Shown here one piece after another: positions 50,380 through 62,785 of a stretch of 64,000 nt of DNA (its first letter is position 1; each line of letters starts with the position of its first letter). Under the pieces are notes generated by a model. That model did no database searches. It was not told where the DNA came from and worked only from the letters and a program-made list of their open reading frames with translations. Source of the stretch: Pelobates cultripes (lineage: Eukaryota; Chordata; Amphibia; Anura; Pelobatidae); the NCBI GenBank assembly GCA_933207985.1, contig OW240913.1, positions 262,542,783 through 262,606,782 of the forward strand. Reading direction: 5' to 3'. The position numbers and the translations under genes were made by a program.

Positions 50380-52610
50380 TATGACCCTCTGCAAGAATGG
50401 TGTCTATTTTCTATTCTCTCACACTCCCAGACTCAACTGTAAAGGAGGCGGCATAGCCATCCTTCTCTCCCCTCAATGTACCTTTCATGCAATCATAACT
50501 CCCCCTGCCCTATCCTTTTCTTCTTTTGAAGTTCACACTGTCCGCCTATTTAAACCCACTCCTTTAAGAATTGCTATCATCTACCACCCCCCGGTTATCC
50601 TAGACTATTCATTGAGCACTTTTCTTCCTGACTTCCCCACTTCCTCTCATCTAGCACTCCTTCCCTTATACTTGGGGATTTCAATATTTTGGCCTTACGC
50701 AATGGTCCAATTTTGCAACCCATACAGCAGGAAACACTCTTGATCTTGCCTTCACCAACCTCTGTACTGCCTCTAATCTCTCCAATATTCCTTTTCCTCT
50801 ATCTGACCACCATCTGCTGACTTTTGACATTGGCATACCTGAGACCCAATTGACACCACCGTCTGAACATCACTCTCACAGAAACCTCCAATGTCTTGAC
50901 CTAGAGCATTTCTCCACTAATCTCCAAACTCTCCTTTTACCTATCTCGAACCTCAACTGTCCTAGATCTGCAACCTCCTTCTACAATTCCACCCTCTCCT
51001 CTCAACTAGACATCATGGCACCTTGTACATTTAAACGCCGCAGGCCCCCCAACAACAACCCCGGCACACCAAGCTCACTCGATACCTCCAAAAATGCTCC
51101 AGAACTGCTGAACGCTGTTGGAGAAAGTCTCACTGTGCATCTGACTTTCTCCACTATAAATTTATGCTGAGCTCATACAGCTTGTCTCTTTCCTCTGCAA
51201 AAGTTAATTACTTCAATACCCTCATAACCACACTCTCCCACGAACCCAAATGACAATTTCACACATTTAACTCTCTTCTTCGCCCTGCTGTTCCTCCTCC
51301 ACCTACTAACTTGACTGCCTAAGACTTTGCAACTCACTTCACTGACAAGAGCTCTATAATCAGAGAAAAGATCTCTCATCTTTCTTCTTCCCCTTACAAT
51401 ACTTCCCCTAACTTCACTCCCTCTGCTGTTCTATGTTCATTCGCACCCACTACATTGGAAGAGGTTTCTGCTCTGTTTCAGTCCTCCCGCCCTACCACCT
51501 GCTCCCTAGATCCAATTCCCTCGCCTCTCATCCGTACTCTGTCTTCTTCTCTTTCTCTACCTCTCACTAAAATTCTCAATCTCTCTCTCTACTCTGGTAT
51601 ATTTCCATTGCCCTTCAAACATGCAACTGTAACCCCAATTCTAAAGAAGCCCAATCTTGACCCTAACTCCCCATCCAACTATCGTCCTATCTCGCTGCCT
51701 TTTGCATCCAAGAAAAAATTGTGTATGCGAGATTGACAGACTTCCTCGAGCCCAACTCTCTGCTAGACCTGCTTCAGTCTGGTTTCTGCGCTAAGCAATC
51801 TGTGGAAACGGCACTGACCAAAGTATCCAATGATCTACTCGCTGCAAAATCTCGTGGTCACTACTCTATCCTAATTCTCCTTGACCTGTCTGCGGCTTTT
51901 GACACTGTTGATCATCAACAGCTTCTTCTCATCCTCCGCAATATCGGTCTACAAAATATTGCTCTCTCCTGGTGCTCCTCCTACCTCTCCCAGCGCTCTT
52001 TCAGTGTTTCTTTCTCTGGCTCTGCTTCTTCTCCCCAACTCCTCTCTGTTGGTGTCCCCCAAGGTTCAGTCCTTGGTCCCCTACTGTTCTCCATCTATAC
52101 TGCCTCCCTTGGTAAACTCATTAGCTCCTTTGGCTTCCAATATCATTTCTATGCAGATGACACACAAATCTACCTGATCCTGATCTCTCCCTGTCCCTCT
52201 TAACTAGTGTCTCTGACTGCCTCTCTGCTGTTTCTAACTGGATGGCTGCCCACTTCCTTAAACTAAACTTGACCAAAACTGAAATTCTGGTCTTTCGTCC
52301 CTCAAGTGTTGTTACTCCTGTGTCTATCTCCCTCCAAGTCAACGGTGCTACCATCAGCTCCACCACGCAGGCTCGCCGCCTAGGTGTTCTCTTTGAATCC
52401 AATCTCTCCTTCAAGCCTCATGTTCAATCTATCACCAAATCCTGTCATTTCCATCTCAAAAACGTTGCGCGCATCCGCCCCTACTTAACGCCAGATGCAA
52501 CTAAGGTGTTGGTCCATTCCACTGTCCTTTTGTCTGGTTACAACTACATGTCTGTTCGTCCACCCATTGTAAAACGCTGCGGAATTTGACGTCGCTCTAT
52601 AAATATAATA
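50380..52610 (+). pseudogene. L2-type LINE: endonuclease end to reverse transcriptase and 3' tail
   Basis: Endonuclease landmarks are LILGDFNI near 50670 and PLSDHHLLTFDI near 50795. Reverse transcriptase: LDPIPSPLIRTL near 51510, NYRPISLPF near 51678, [14 protein letters not shown] near 51880 (first catalytic aspartate), [17 protein letters not shown] near 52050, and [10 protein letters not shown] near 52150 (YADD). The C-terminus has KTEILVFRP, RRLGVLFESNLSFK and ATKVLVHSTV. The final bases CTATAAATA(ATA)n form the usual L2 tail. Frameshifts near 51170, 51710 and 52200 and early loss of the end make it inactive. Confidence 0.85.
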
Positions 52611-52628
52611 ATAATAATAATAATAAAA
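52600..52628 (+). repeat. (ATA)n LINE tail
   Basis: About eight AAT units directly after GCTCTATAAAT; the L2 3' end microsatellite. Confidence 0.9.
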
Positions 52629-52689
52629 CCTGTGTCTTATCTGCACTCATGTCGCTTTAACCCCTGTATCACAACTCAACTTTCAATTC

Positions 52690-52860
52690 TATGTGTCGTC
52701 TAGCTCAGAAATGCTTCAGACTTGAGAATGGGAGGTTCTCCCGAAAGCTTGTCATTAAAAAATTATGTTAGTCCAATAAAAAAGGTAATACAAGATACAA
52801 ATTTTATCAGTTTTTTTACATCTACATCACTGGACTAATACGGCTATAATCTCTACTTGA
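52690..52860. repeat. Conserved dispersed fragment (GAAAGCTTGTCATTAAAAA)
   Basis: TCTCCCGAAAGCTTGTCATT, TTATGTTAGTCCAATAAAAAAGG and GGACTAATACGGCTA resemble a repeat tail I have seen in fish and frog noncoding sequence; no element edges here. Confidence 0.35.
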
Positions 52861-52887
52861 ACACTATAAATATATCTACCTATATTC

Positions 52888-52889
<2 letters not shown>

Positions 52890-52952
<63 letters not shown>
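52890..52952. repeat. (TA)n microsatellite
   Basis: About 30 TA units with one CA interruption. Confidence 0.95.
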
Positions 52953-52953
<1 letters not shown>

Positions 52954-52959
52954 ATTTGT

Positions 52960-53658
52960 ATTTATATGGTACTGTGTAGCTTTTAAGATGCTTTTAAAAC
53001 TTGTAATAAACATAATGCATTAACAAATGATTGGGCATTTGCATGCTAGAAAAAAATCCCTCTGTACAAGTGGGGAAGCATGTTGCCCACCTGATAGACC
53101 TGTCAGGACGTAGCCCAACAATGCAAAACCCCAGGTGATAAAGGGACCAATTGGAGAAGAGAACTCTACCAATCAAGGATGATCCAGTTACGTGAGGCTG
53201 CCTCAACATAGCTCCTTATTTCCCTAGAGCTACTTTAGATTTTAAACTTGTATTTGCCTTGTTGTGCTCTGTGTTCTTTCTTATGTTGTTGGATTTTATT
53301 TTTTGTGTAGATCCTCGGCAGCATGCTTGGAATTAGCAGTTTCAATAGCCAAACCTCAGTTATTCAGTGTCTGCTGGATCCAGGATCCAGGACTTCAGTG
53401 ACGTGTGCCTGTCTGTTAGGTAATCCCCAAAGAGCTGGACTGTTGTTTTAAGTTACTACTGGTCGTTCAATAGTAATTTGTTTTTTATAAAGCTGTGGTT
53501 GTTGCCCATTCCACCAAACATATTTTTTTTGTGTTGTTATTATTGTTACAGAGTGTACAAAGGTGGAGTTGTAAAGTTGTCAGCAGCTATGTTCCTCTGA
53601 GGGTTAAGCCAGTTATAATGTTAACACTTATTATGTACATTACTTGTTTGATTTCAGT
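52960..53658. other. No gene recognised
   Basis: No convincing frame or element edge. A dyad around GGATCCAGGATCC near 53378 is short. Confidence 0.5.
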
Positions 53659-53738
53659 TTAACCCCTTAAGGACCAAACTTCTGGAATAAAAGGGAATCA
53701 TGACATGTCACACATGTCATGTGTCCTTAAGGGGTTAA
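53659..53738. mobile_element. 80-bp TTAACCCC palindromic MITE, second copy
   Basis: TTAACCCCTTAAGGACC at the left and GTCCTTAAGGGGTTAA at the right. The core ACATGTCACACATGTCATGT is shared with 2552-2631 in inverted orientation. This copy has better terminal repeats. Confidence 0.85.
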
Positions 53739-55138
53739 ATAGAATTGTCCTAAATCAACATCAGAGGTTTATGAAGACATCACAAATGGTCCCATGTTTT
53801 GGTTTCCTGTACATGGCTGATATGAAGATTTATGGCATTTCAAACAACTCAGGTCAGCTGACATTAATTATAATTACTGAAATGTTCCCCTTAATAAATA
53901 CTGTTGAATAACATTACAATTGTTTTTCTACAGAAGAATAAACTATTCAAATTAACAATTTTTCTTTTTAAGAGTATCATGGTAGGAGTAATGCATAAGA
54001 ATGGGTTTTGCCAAAACTCTTGTCACAAACAGATTAAACTTATTTGTTATTAATTAATAAACCAAACCAGCAATTATGTAAAATCTATATTTGAATTATA
54101 AATTTCAAACCTTGCGCTAAATTTGTAATTTTCTTATTAATTCTTCACAATTCACAGTTTTATGAATAGACTCCATAATGTTGTATTTAATTTTTTGTAG
54201 CAATAAATAACTGCTAAAACGTGTTAAGGATTCTTACTTTCTCGTAACAAACCATTTCCCCCGTTGTTATTACCTCATTTACATCTACAAAACAGCTCTT
54301 TTTTCCTACAGCTTGATATTTTTCAGAGGTGCATTCACTATCCATTCCTTGCTATTTATTGGTTTCAATCTTCTAAGAAATGTTCTTGTGACAGTTGGAA
54401 TAGTGCTTTCAACATCTGTCTACGGAGTATTCTGCTGGGACCACCAATTCTTTTTCATGGGTCACAAATATTAGGCAACAAATTTCGATAAATAATGTCT
54501 GAGTTAAAATTGTCTTCAGGATATTTATTCCCATCCAATATAACGTTGCTATAAAATATATGTGATTTAATTCTTTGCAGATCCTGAGAATGAAACACAT
54601 TTCATTTCTTCATGCAGTGTGAAGTCTTTCTGAATTCCTCAAAGTGAACATTTCAAGGAGATAACAGAGATTTTATATAGGTACAAATGTCAGGCACACA
54701 TTATTCAACGCAGTCAGTTTAACCTTTTGAGTGCTCTGCTTGTCACTCTGAATAATTTCACAAGGTATTTTGAATGACAAAGGTGAGATAAAAATAGCCG
54801 GGCTGTGACTATAGCTATTTTTTTGCGCCAGTTTTTAGAAACTAGTTAGTAACCATGAATGTGTTAATGTGGTGTTAACCAGGTAAAACACACCCTACTC
54901 TATCAACGAACAGATGGACAGAAGCTGGGAGGGTCATAGTGAGAGGAGAACAGAAATTGAGGAGATAATATGGATACAGGCGCAGACAGTGTGGAGGTGA
55001 ATTTGGAGAGGGAAATCGAAAATGGGAAATAATATGGAGAAAGTAAAACGTGTGGGGGGAGAATAATAGCAGAGGGACAGTAATTATTACAGTGCATATT
55101 AGAGAAATGAGCAATACTGTAAGAAAGCAGGGTTATTC
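53739..55138. other. No gene recognised
   Basis: A/T-rich. The minus strand of 54880-55110 is pyrimidine-rich and gives spurious open frames. No exon supported. Confidence 0.5.
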
Positions 55139-55320
55139 ATTAAAGGGACACTATAGTCACCAAAACAACTTTAGCTTAATGAAGCAGTTATACTGTATAG
55201 ATTATGTCCCTGCAGTCGCACTACTCAATTCACTTCCATATAGAGGTTCAATCACTTTTGTTTCTGTTTATGCAGCTCTGGCCACACCTCCCCTGAAAGT
55301 GACTCACATAACCACAAGAA
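55139..55320. mobile_element. T2-type MITE, left-end fragment
   Basis: TTAAAGGGACACTATAGTCACC and TTTAGCTTAATGAAGCAG, then CCACACCTCCCCTGAAAGTGAC. No right terminus. Confidence 0.6.
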
Positions 55321-57419
55321 AATAATAAATCAGGTATCGGTGAAAAAGTCCCTGAGACCTGTACACCAGTTGGACACTCCAGGGGTGTCCTGAGGGCTTA
55401 ACCCTAGATTAAACTCTAAATAATACAAAGGGAGAGTGTTTGAATTCCTTAACTGAAAACACTGGCCCCATATTGCCTGAATGAAGGATTCTCATACACT
55501 TCATTCATTACGGACTGAAGCAATGCTTAAAAACGACATAAAACACTGTACATACTTTTTCTTTAGCATTGCTTAGTTATTTCACTCAATATATACATAT
55601 ACAAAATAGAGACCAATTGCACCCCTTTAGAATTAAAATGACTATACTAGGATACATCTTTTAGGTATATGATATAGAGCTTAATTGTGATTAAAAATAG
55701 ATACATATTCACCCCTATCTCTAAGGACAAGGCTAGGTCAGAGATAGATACGTCTGAAAAATTTGTGACCCAACCCTTATATGTATTGGTGCAACCCCTA
55801 CAAACTGATATAGATTAAAACGTAACTTTTAATAAAACTTAACTAAAAGTATTATATAAACATACCCAGTAGGAGGGAAGGGGGGAAATGGTATGCTAAA
55901 AGGTACTATCGTAATGTGGTAATAGTACCCATGACACGGGGGCCGGGGGGGGTTTGGTAATAGTGAAGTAGTCTCAGACGTCCAAAGAACCAAATTGTAA
56001 TAATTAAATTAACATAATCCCAACTCCCGTCTCTCAGTACCAAAATAGCATAAAGTCCCCTTTCCCCTAATGCCAGTAGTATAGCCGAAACTAACTATTA
56101 GCTACATATCAAAACATGATATGGTAAATTAAAATATATAGCCAGGTGGCTAATCTGGGAGAGTAAATTTCTGCAGCATCATACCATGTCAACCCCTGCC
56201 ACCCTCTAATCTAAAAATCCCGACGCGCCTTTCCCCGAGTACCGGCTCTTCCAAGGGAACCGGGTCAAAGTAAATCAGCAGTTTAAATATCCCGCCCTCC
56301 ATGACGATTGGATCACTGTTCCACCAGCCGGATTGGAGGGGAAAAGGATAACATATTCAAATACAAATTAACCTTTTATATACTGGGTAAAAAATAAATA
56401 GAATGAAAATAATAATAATAACATAATCTCCTAAATAGGTATGTTAGGTAAATTTAACACCAGTCAAGAGTTTGCACAAAGCTATAGTTAGCCTCTAATG
56501 TATGGTCAATGTATGTTGCATCATTTGTATGTCAATTAGTGCCGAATAGAATTGCCACTTTATCTTAGAAGAGGATATTTGTTTAAAGTCTCTTGCAACA
56601 AGAGTTGCTACAGTAGCTACTGTTACATTCCAATGGTAATCAACAGTAGCTAACTGTGAGTGAATACGTGGTAGTTCTTGATAACAGAAAGTCTCTAGAT
56701 TGTTATATTAAGGTTGCCCAGCCAAAGGGAAATAAGGCTGAATGGTAATAATCAAATGCATATAACTTGAAACCTATTATGAGACAGAAAGAGACCCTCA
56801 TGATGTGTTAGTGAGGGGGTGATTATTCCAATTAGACTTTCTCCCTAGTCTCGTTCTCAAAAACTGTAGGAACTATACTTACAAATGAAATGACTGAAAT
56901 TAATAGAGTAGAACAAAATGAAATGAATTTAACAAAGGTTTAAGTTCATAAACCTTATTTACAATCAAAGAGGTCAACAGAGTAGATGGATACCCTGACT
57001 GAAAAAAATATATAATGTAGTGTAGGATAATACTGCCAACCATAACCACTCTATGTTCATTATATACATTCCTTATTATTATAGGTAGTGTTGGTGAAAA
57101 ATTCTCATATAAATATTAGGTGGTGTAGTCTATATTAATATTAAAAACCATAGTTCCTGGTTATATGTACATACTGTCCAAAATTATACATATCTATATT
57201 TATGGAGATTATCCTAGTGAGAAAATAACCTCAGAGGGATCTTGATCCCTGCTATTGGTACCTTATAACTGACAAGTCCTTTTTCAGGGAGTTGTCAAGG
57301 AGGGGAAAACTATATTTATATTCTCCTCAATGCCAAAATAAACTATATTTTTGGGCTAGACAGCCAACAAATAACCATACGTCATATATTGTTTTAAGGG
57401 CTCATCATGTATCTACTTT
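55321..57419 (-). other. Probable Penelope-like 3' flank or unassigned repeat
   Basis: It follows the endonuclease stop on the minus strand. It contains CGGGGAAAGGCGCGTCGGGA at about 56216-56240 (inverted view) and a G run at 55940-55955. A GC-richer patch at 56210-56350 stands out. The assignment to the same element is inference from position only. Confidence 0.3.
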
Positions 57420-57766
57420 ATGAATGAATGAATGGAGTAAAATAAAATTCCTCATTCAGTCCTTTTGGGTATAGTGTTTTGAACTGATAAATCCAACGGG
57501 ACTCAGCCTTGAGTAATGATGTATTTAAATCTTTTTGATGGTTCTGAAATACTTATTGGATCACTTGGAACGTAAGTGCATTAGGTTTGGATGCATGGTT
57601 TTGTCGAACGTGTCTAGCAACTGGAGTGTCAACATGTAGATTGGTGATGGAGTTAATGTGTTGTAAGATTCTTCTACGTAGTTGTCGGTACGTTTTTCCG
57701 ATATACTGTAAACAGCACTCACATGTTATAAGGTAGATGACGTTTGTGGAGCTGCAGCTGACAAAG
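57420..57766 (-). pseudogene. GIY-YIG endonuclease domain, Penelope-like element
   Basis: On the minus strand it reads CSSTNVIYLITCECC, then LQYIGKTYRQLRRRI, then PVARHVRQNHAS, and finally LKAESRWIYQFKTL and PKGLNEEF before a TAG stop. VIYLI and QYIGKT are the GIY and YIG motifs; the arginine in RQLRRR, the H-x-x-x-x-H stretch and the glutamate of AESRW are the expected nuclease positions. One in-frame stop, after FQVIQ, is the only break. The reverse transcriptase upstream is missing: sequence right of 57766 is unrelated. Confidence 0.8.
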
Positions 57767-59005
57767 GCATTGATAACAATCTCCTTGGATGTTCTCTTGT
57801 TATGAACTGTTTTGAACTGCCCCTGCTCTGTATATTGTATTTATTCTGCATATGAAAACAAATATGCAGCATAATGAGACTCGCAACTATTAAAAAATCA
57901 CAGTAACCTTGGAGAACATCGTTTTGCAGCTGATTCAAATAATAGCAATATATACAATCAGTAAATGCACTTAAACAGAGGCTGTGGGTAGCAAGGTGTG
58001 TGGAGAAAAGGTCTACATATATTTATATATCGGTTATCCACCACAGTATAATTAAACAAACCTCAGTCTATTCTTACTTTACATCCCTGTGTGATGATAT
58101 GTTTTACTGAGTTGAGCACCAATAATTGAATGGGCATTTATATATAAATACCATTGACACCTTATTATATACATGATTGAGTTATATATCAGAGAATAGA
58201 TGTTAGTTTTGAGGAAGGCAATCAAATCACGAGCCGTCATCTTATTGTAGTACGAACCTAGATTTTTATACTGACCGTTATTTTAGAAGGCAGCTCATCT
58301 TTGACAGATACTGTTGCTAAATGTTAATACATTCCAGGACACACAGGGTGATCGCAAGGTTAGTTCTAACACCTAATGTGTGGAAATAGACAACCATACC
58401 ATAGATATAAAAAAGAAGAAAGAAAGTGAGGCAAGAGCGTCTCCACTCATATTAAAACAGTATCCTGAATGGATGGGGGATCAATGTATTGATATTGAAA
58501 GTAACACCACCAACGCGGGTATAATGACTAATTAATCGTATGCAGTAAAAATCCAGCCTTATAAGGCTATCCTCTGCCTTCTACAATAATCCAAAAGCAA
58601 AAAGAAATACTGTTACCAATGTAAAACAATCAGCATATAACTGGCTTTATCATAAGTGGCCAATATAGGCTGAAAATATTAAACTTGGATAAAGTAGGTT
58701 CTAGTAAGGTATAGTAAAGGGAGGGCAATAATATAAGAATAATGATTATCCTCTATAAATGATAGTGCCAGTATTGAAGATAGATGAATCTTAACTAATA
58801 TACATAAGGAGCCCGTGGGGCTAATGGTGTATCCACTGGCTCACTGCTGTATATATTTGTACCTAATAAGCACAAAGCAACAAGTCCCATTAATCAATAC
58901 TGTCACTGTGGACCGTGGTTTATAGAATTAAGTAAAAGAATAGAACAGCCTCTCTCCCTTTAAATCTTGCTAGACAGGTAGAGGAAAAAAATGAAAATGA
59001 GAAGA
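57767..59005. other. No gene recognised
   Basis: A/T-rich with no open exon. ATATATTTATATATCGG near 58016 is low complexity. Confidence 0.5.
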
Positions 59006-59009
59006 GATT

Positions 59010-59286
59010 AGTAGGCCGTCATGCCACTAAGCGTGTTGTGCCACTATGGACTGGCTGAATGCGCGGGTGGCTCCTGCCGCGCATGCGCATTCAGCCGAAG
59101 AGGAGGAGAAGAGGGAGGAAAGGAGGAGGAGAGCTCCCCGCCCAGCGCTGGAGAAAGAGGTAAGTTTAACCCCTTCCTGTCCATCCAGCCCGGCGGGAGG
59201 GGGAACCTGAGGGTGGGGGCACCCTCAGGGCACTATAGTGCCAGGAAAACTAGTATGTTTTCCTGGCACTATAGTGGTCCTTTAAG
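59010..59286. mobile_element. T2-type MITE, right part with terminal hairpin
   Basis: GCACTATAGTGCCAGGAAAAC and GTTTTCCTGGCACTATAGTG form the terminal hairpin, then GTCCTTTAA at 59276-59284. The GC-rich middle with GCGCATGCGCATTCAGCCG is present. A left TTAA edge was not found. Confidence 0.75.
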
Positions 59287-59489
59287 CGGACTCACACAGC
59301 GGGACCTAGCAGTAATTGTCTGGAACTCTAGCTGGGCCCCTATAATAATCACCTCCCATCCTTGTTTTCCCCTACTTCTACTCTGCCTAGAAGAGCGCTA
59401 TTTGGAGGGAAGGTATAATGAACAAGGAGCTCCCTTTTGACACTGCACAAGAGTGCCTAGTAAAATGACCAGACGTAGGCACTGAATTT

Positions 59490-59841
59490 ATGGAAATAAT
59501 TTGGGGCAGGATTCAGCTGGGGTTGTTTTGTTAATGTTTTTGGTGTTTTTCTATGTAAGACTCTCTGTATCTGGGAGATAATTAATTTAGTGAGAGGTGA
59601 CTCAATTTTCTCCAAGCCACAGAGAAGCCAGGGAGGGACTACCTATGTACACAATAGAGCCCCCCTGCTGGGGGTCTGTGTATAAAAGATCACCTTGTCC
59701 CATTAAACTGTCATTGTCCCAACATCAAGTGTTGTCTGATGTGTGGAGGGAATAAGGGCTATATCACTAAACAGGTCTTTCTTCCAGCTCAAGGGATATT
59801 CCAGCGGAGATACCCAGCCAGGGTATAGGAGCTCTGCTACA
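59490..59841 (+). mobile_element. LTR fragment with TATA box
   Basis: TCTGTATCTGGGAGATAATTA, CCAAGCCACAGAGA, TGTGTATAAAAGATC (TATA near 59681), ATTAAA near 59703, and the end GCTCTGCTACA. The block order equals the 8.1-8.5 kb fragment. TCTGTATCTGGGAGATAATTA recurs at 59952, so a second, shorter piece follows. Confidence 0.6.
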
Positions 59842-60075
59842 CTGCGTGTTGCCACATCCACCAGCTCTGCAGTCTTCTGTTTCTTGTCTAACACCACACT
59901 GGATCTTGTATGTTGTATGAATTGGCCCAAGTAGCACCCTTATAATGTATACTCTCTGTATCTGGGAGATAATTACCTCATTGCAAGCCAAGTCATTTGT
60001 CCCTAGCAAGTGTGTTAAAAAATGATAAGCTTAGAGTCATGTCTACAAATGCTCGCAGTTTAGGGAATAAGATCC

Positions 60076-61812
60076 ATGAACTTGTGGCAAATAATGGCAA
60101 CTGATAGTGTAGATTTAGTCGCTGTTACTGAGACATGGTACAACGAGAAAAACGACTGGGACATAGCAATACCAGGGTACTCTTTATATATGATAGATAG
60201 GGAAGGCAAGAAAGGGGGAAGGGTGGCCTTGTATGTGAAGGATGGCATAAAATCTAGCCTAATAAAAGCTAGTGAGGCAAACATAGAGTCCGTTCGGGCT
60301 ACGTTAGAATTTGGTAATCACACAGTAACTCGTGTAGGTGTGATTTATAGGCCCCCAGGACAAATTGAAGAGTTAGATAATCTACTAGTTGAGGAAATAG
60401 CTAAAATGACATTGAAGGGGGAAGTTATCATCATGGGTGACTTTAATCTTCCTGATGTAAATTGGAAAACAAAATTAGCTACTTGTGCCAGGAGCACACA
60501 TATTCTAAACTCCCTACTGGGATTGTCTCTAAAACAAGTTGTTGAGGAGCCAACTCGTAAAGAGGCCATACTAGATTTAGTGTTAACAAATGGAGATTTG
60601 GTATCAGATATTACTGTAGGTGAAAGTTTAGGATCCAGTGATCATCAGTCAGTGTGGTTTAATATAAGAACAGTGACTGAGTCACACCACACAAAAACAA
60701 AAGTTTTAGACTTTAGAAAAACAGACTTTTCTAAAATTAGAATATGGGTAGAGGAGTCATTATCAGACTGGAGCAATTTAAATGGAGTCCAAGAGAAATG
60801 GGATTATTTAAAAGTTGCACTATTGAAGGCAACAGAAAATTGCATTAGGCTTGTCAGTAAAAGCAAAAAATTCAAGAAACCACTGTGGTACTCCGCAGAT
60901 GTGGCCAAAATAGTTAAAAACAAAAAGTTAGCATTTAGGAATTATAAAAAAAAACAGAGTGAGGAAGACAAAATGATCTATAAGATTAGGCAGAAAGAGG
61001 CTAAGCAAGTTATAATAGCTTCCAAATCACACACAGAAGAGAAAATAGCACAGTCAGTAAAAAAGGGGGATAAAACATTTTTTAGATACATAAATGAGAA
61101 AAGAAAAGTAAAACAAGGATTAGTTAGATTAAAAACAAAAGAAGGAAGGTATGTAGAGGAGGATAAAGGTCTAGCTGACTGCCTCAATGAATATTTTTGT
61201 TCTGTATTTACAGATGAAAATGAAGGAAAGGGACCTCAGTTGAGAAAAAGGATAAATGAGTCATTTATTACACGTGAGTTTACAGAGGAAGAGGTTCTAT
61301 TTCAACTGTCAAAAGTAAAGACAAATAAGTCAATGGGACCTGATGGAATACACCCAAAGCTATTAAAAGAGCTTAGTGGTGTACTAGCAAAACCATTAAC
61401 AGATTTATTTAACCAATCATTGTTAACAGGAGTAGTCCCAGAAGATTGGAAGTTAGCGAATGTTGTGCCCATTTACAAGAAAGGTAATAGGGAGGAGTCG
61501 GGCAACTATAGGCCAGTAAGCCTTACTTCAGTAGTGGGGAAAGTGATGGAAACCATGTTAAAGGATAGGATTGATGAACATCTAAAAACACATGGATTTC
61601 AAGATCAGAGACAACATGGGTTTACTTCAGGGAGATCATGCCAAACTAATCTTATTGATTTTTTTGATTGGGTAACTAAAATTATAGATCAGGGTGGTGC
61701 AGTAGACATTGCTTACCTAGATTTCAGTAAGGCTTTTGACACTGTTGCACATAGAAGGCTTATCAATAAACTGCAATCTTTAGTTTGGATTCCAATATTG
61801 TTGAATGGGTAA
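60076..61812 (+). pseudogene. CR1 ORF2: endonuclease and first half of reverse transcriptase
   Basis: 578 codons from ATG. AP-type endonuclease landmarks: LVAVTETWYN (catalytic glutamate) near residue 15, VGVIYRPPG near 84, IIMGDFNLPDVNW near 115, SLGSSDHQSVWF near 190. A basic linker of about 150 residues follows (KKFKKPLWYSADVAK, KTFFRYINEKRK). Reverse transcriptase starts at NKSMGPDGIHPKLLKEL near 412, VVPIYKKGNREESGNYRPVS near 460, and DIAYLDFSKAFDTVAH near 543 (first catalytic aspartate). A frameshift then ends the frame. Confidence 0.9.
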
Positions 61813-62020
61813 GGCAGTGGCTGAGTGACAGGCAACAGAGGGTTGTAGTTAATGGAATATATTCAAAGCTTGGACTTGTCACCAGTGGGGTACCTCAGGG
61901 ATCTGTACTTGGACCCATTCTCTTTAATATTTTATTAGTGATATTGCAGAAGGTCTTGATGGTAAGGTATGTCTTTTTGCTGATGATACTAAGATATGTA
62001 ACAGGGTTGATGTTCCAGGA
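61785..62020 (+). pseudogene. CR1 ORF2: middle of reverse transcriptase
   Basis: Continues in another frame with VEWVRQWLSDRQQRVVVNG and [19 protein letters not shown] second shift near 61960 is needed to reach CLFADDTKIC, the FADD catalytic box at about 61972-62000. Confidence 0.85.
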
Positions 62021-62032
62021 GGGATAAGCCAA

Positions 62033-62785
62033 ATGGCAAATGATTTAGGTAAACTAGAAAAATGGTCAGAATTGTGGCAACTGACATTTAATGTGGATAA
62101 GTGCAAGATAATGCATCTTGGACGTAAAAACCCAAGGGCAGAGTACAGAATATTTGATAGAGTCCTAACCTCAACATATGAGGAAAGGGATTTAGGGGTG
62201 ATTATTTCTGATGACTTAAAGGTAGGCAGACAATGTAATAGAGCAGCAGGAAATGCTAGCAGAATGCTTGGTTGTATAGGGAGAGGTATTAGCAGTAGAA
62301 AGAGGGAAGTGTTCATGCCATTGTACAGAACACTGGTGAGACCTCACTTGGAGTATTGTACACAGTACTGGAGACCGTATCTTCAGAAGGATATTGATAC
62401 CTTAGAGAGGGTTCAGAGAAGGGCTACTAAACTGGTTCATGGATTGCGGGATAAAACTTACCAGGAAAGGTTAAAGGATCTTAACATGTATAGCTTGGAG
62501 GAAAGATGAGATAGGGGGGTTATGATAGAATCATTTAAATATATAAAGGGAATCAACACAGTAAAGGAGGAGACTATATTTAAAAGAAGAAAAACTACCA
62601 CAACAAGAGGACATAGTCTTAAATTAGAGGGACAAAGGTTTAAAAATAATATCAGGAAGTATTACTTTACTGAGAGGGTAGTGGATGCAAGGAATAGCCT
62701 TCCAGCTGAAGGGGTAGAGGTTAACACAGTAAAGGAGTTTAAGCATGCGTGGGATAGGTATAAGGCTATCCTAACTATAAGATAA
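62033..62785 (+). pseudogene. CR1 ORF2: thumb and C-terminus
   Basis: Includes WQLTFNVDKCKIMHLGRKN, ERDLGVIISDDLKVGRQC, LYRTLVRPHLEYCTQYWRP, and after a TGA at 62507, IESFKYIKGINTVKEE and TRGHSLKLEGQRFKN, with FTERVVDARNSLPAEGVE. All are CR1 C-terminal signatures. Apart from the stop, this part reads cleanly. Confidence 0.85.

Noticed and set aside
54875..55114. 79-residue hydrophobic minus-strand frame
   Set aside because: Produced by a purine-rich plus strand; composition only.
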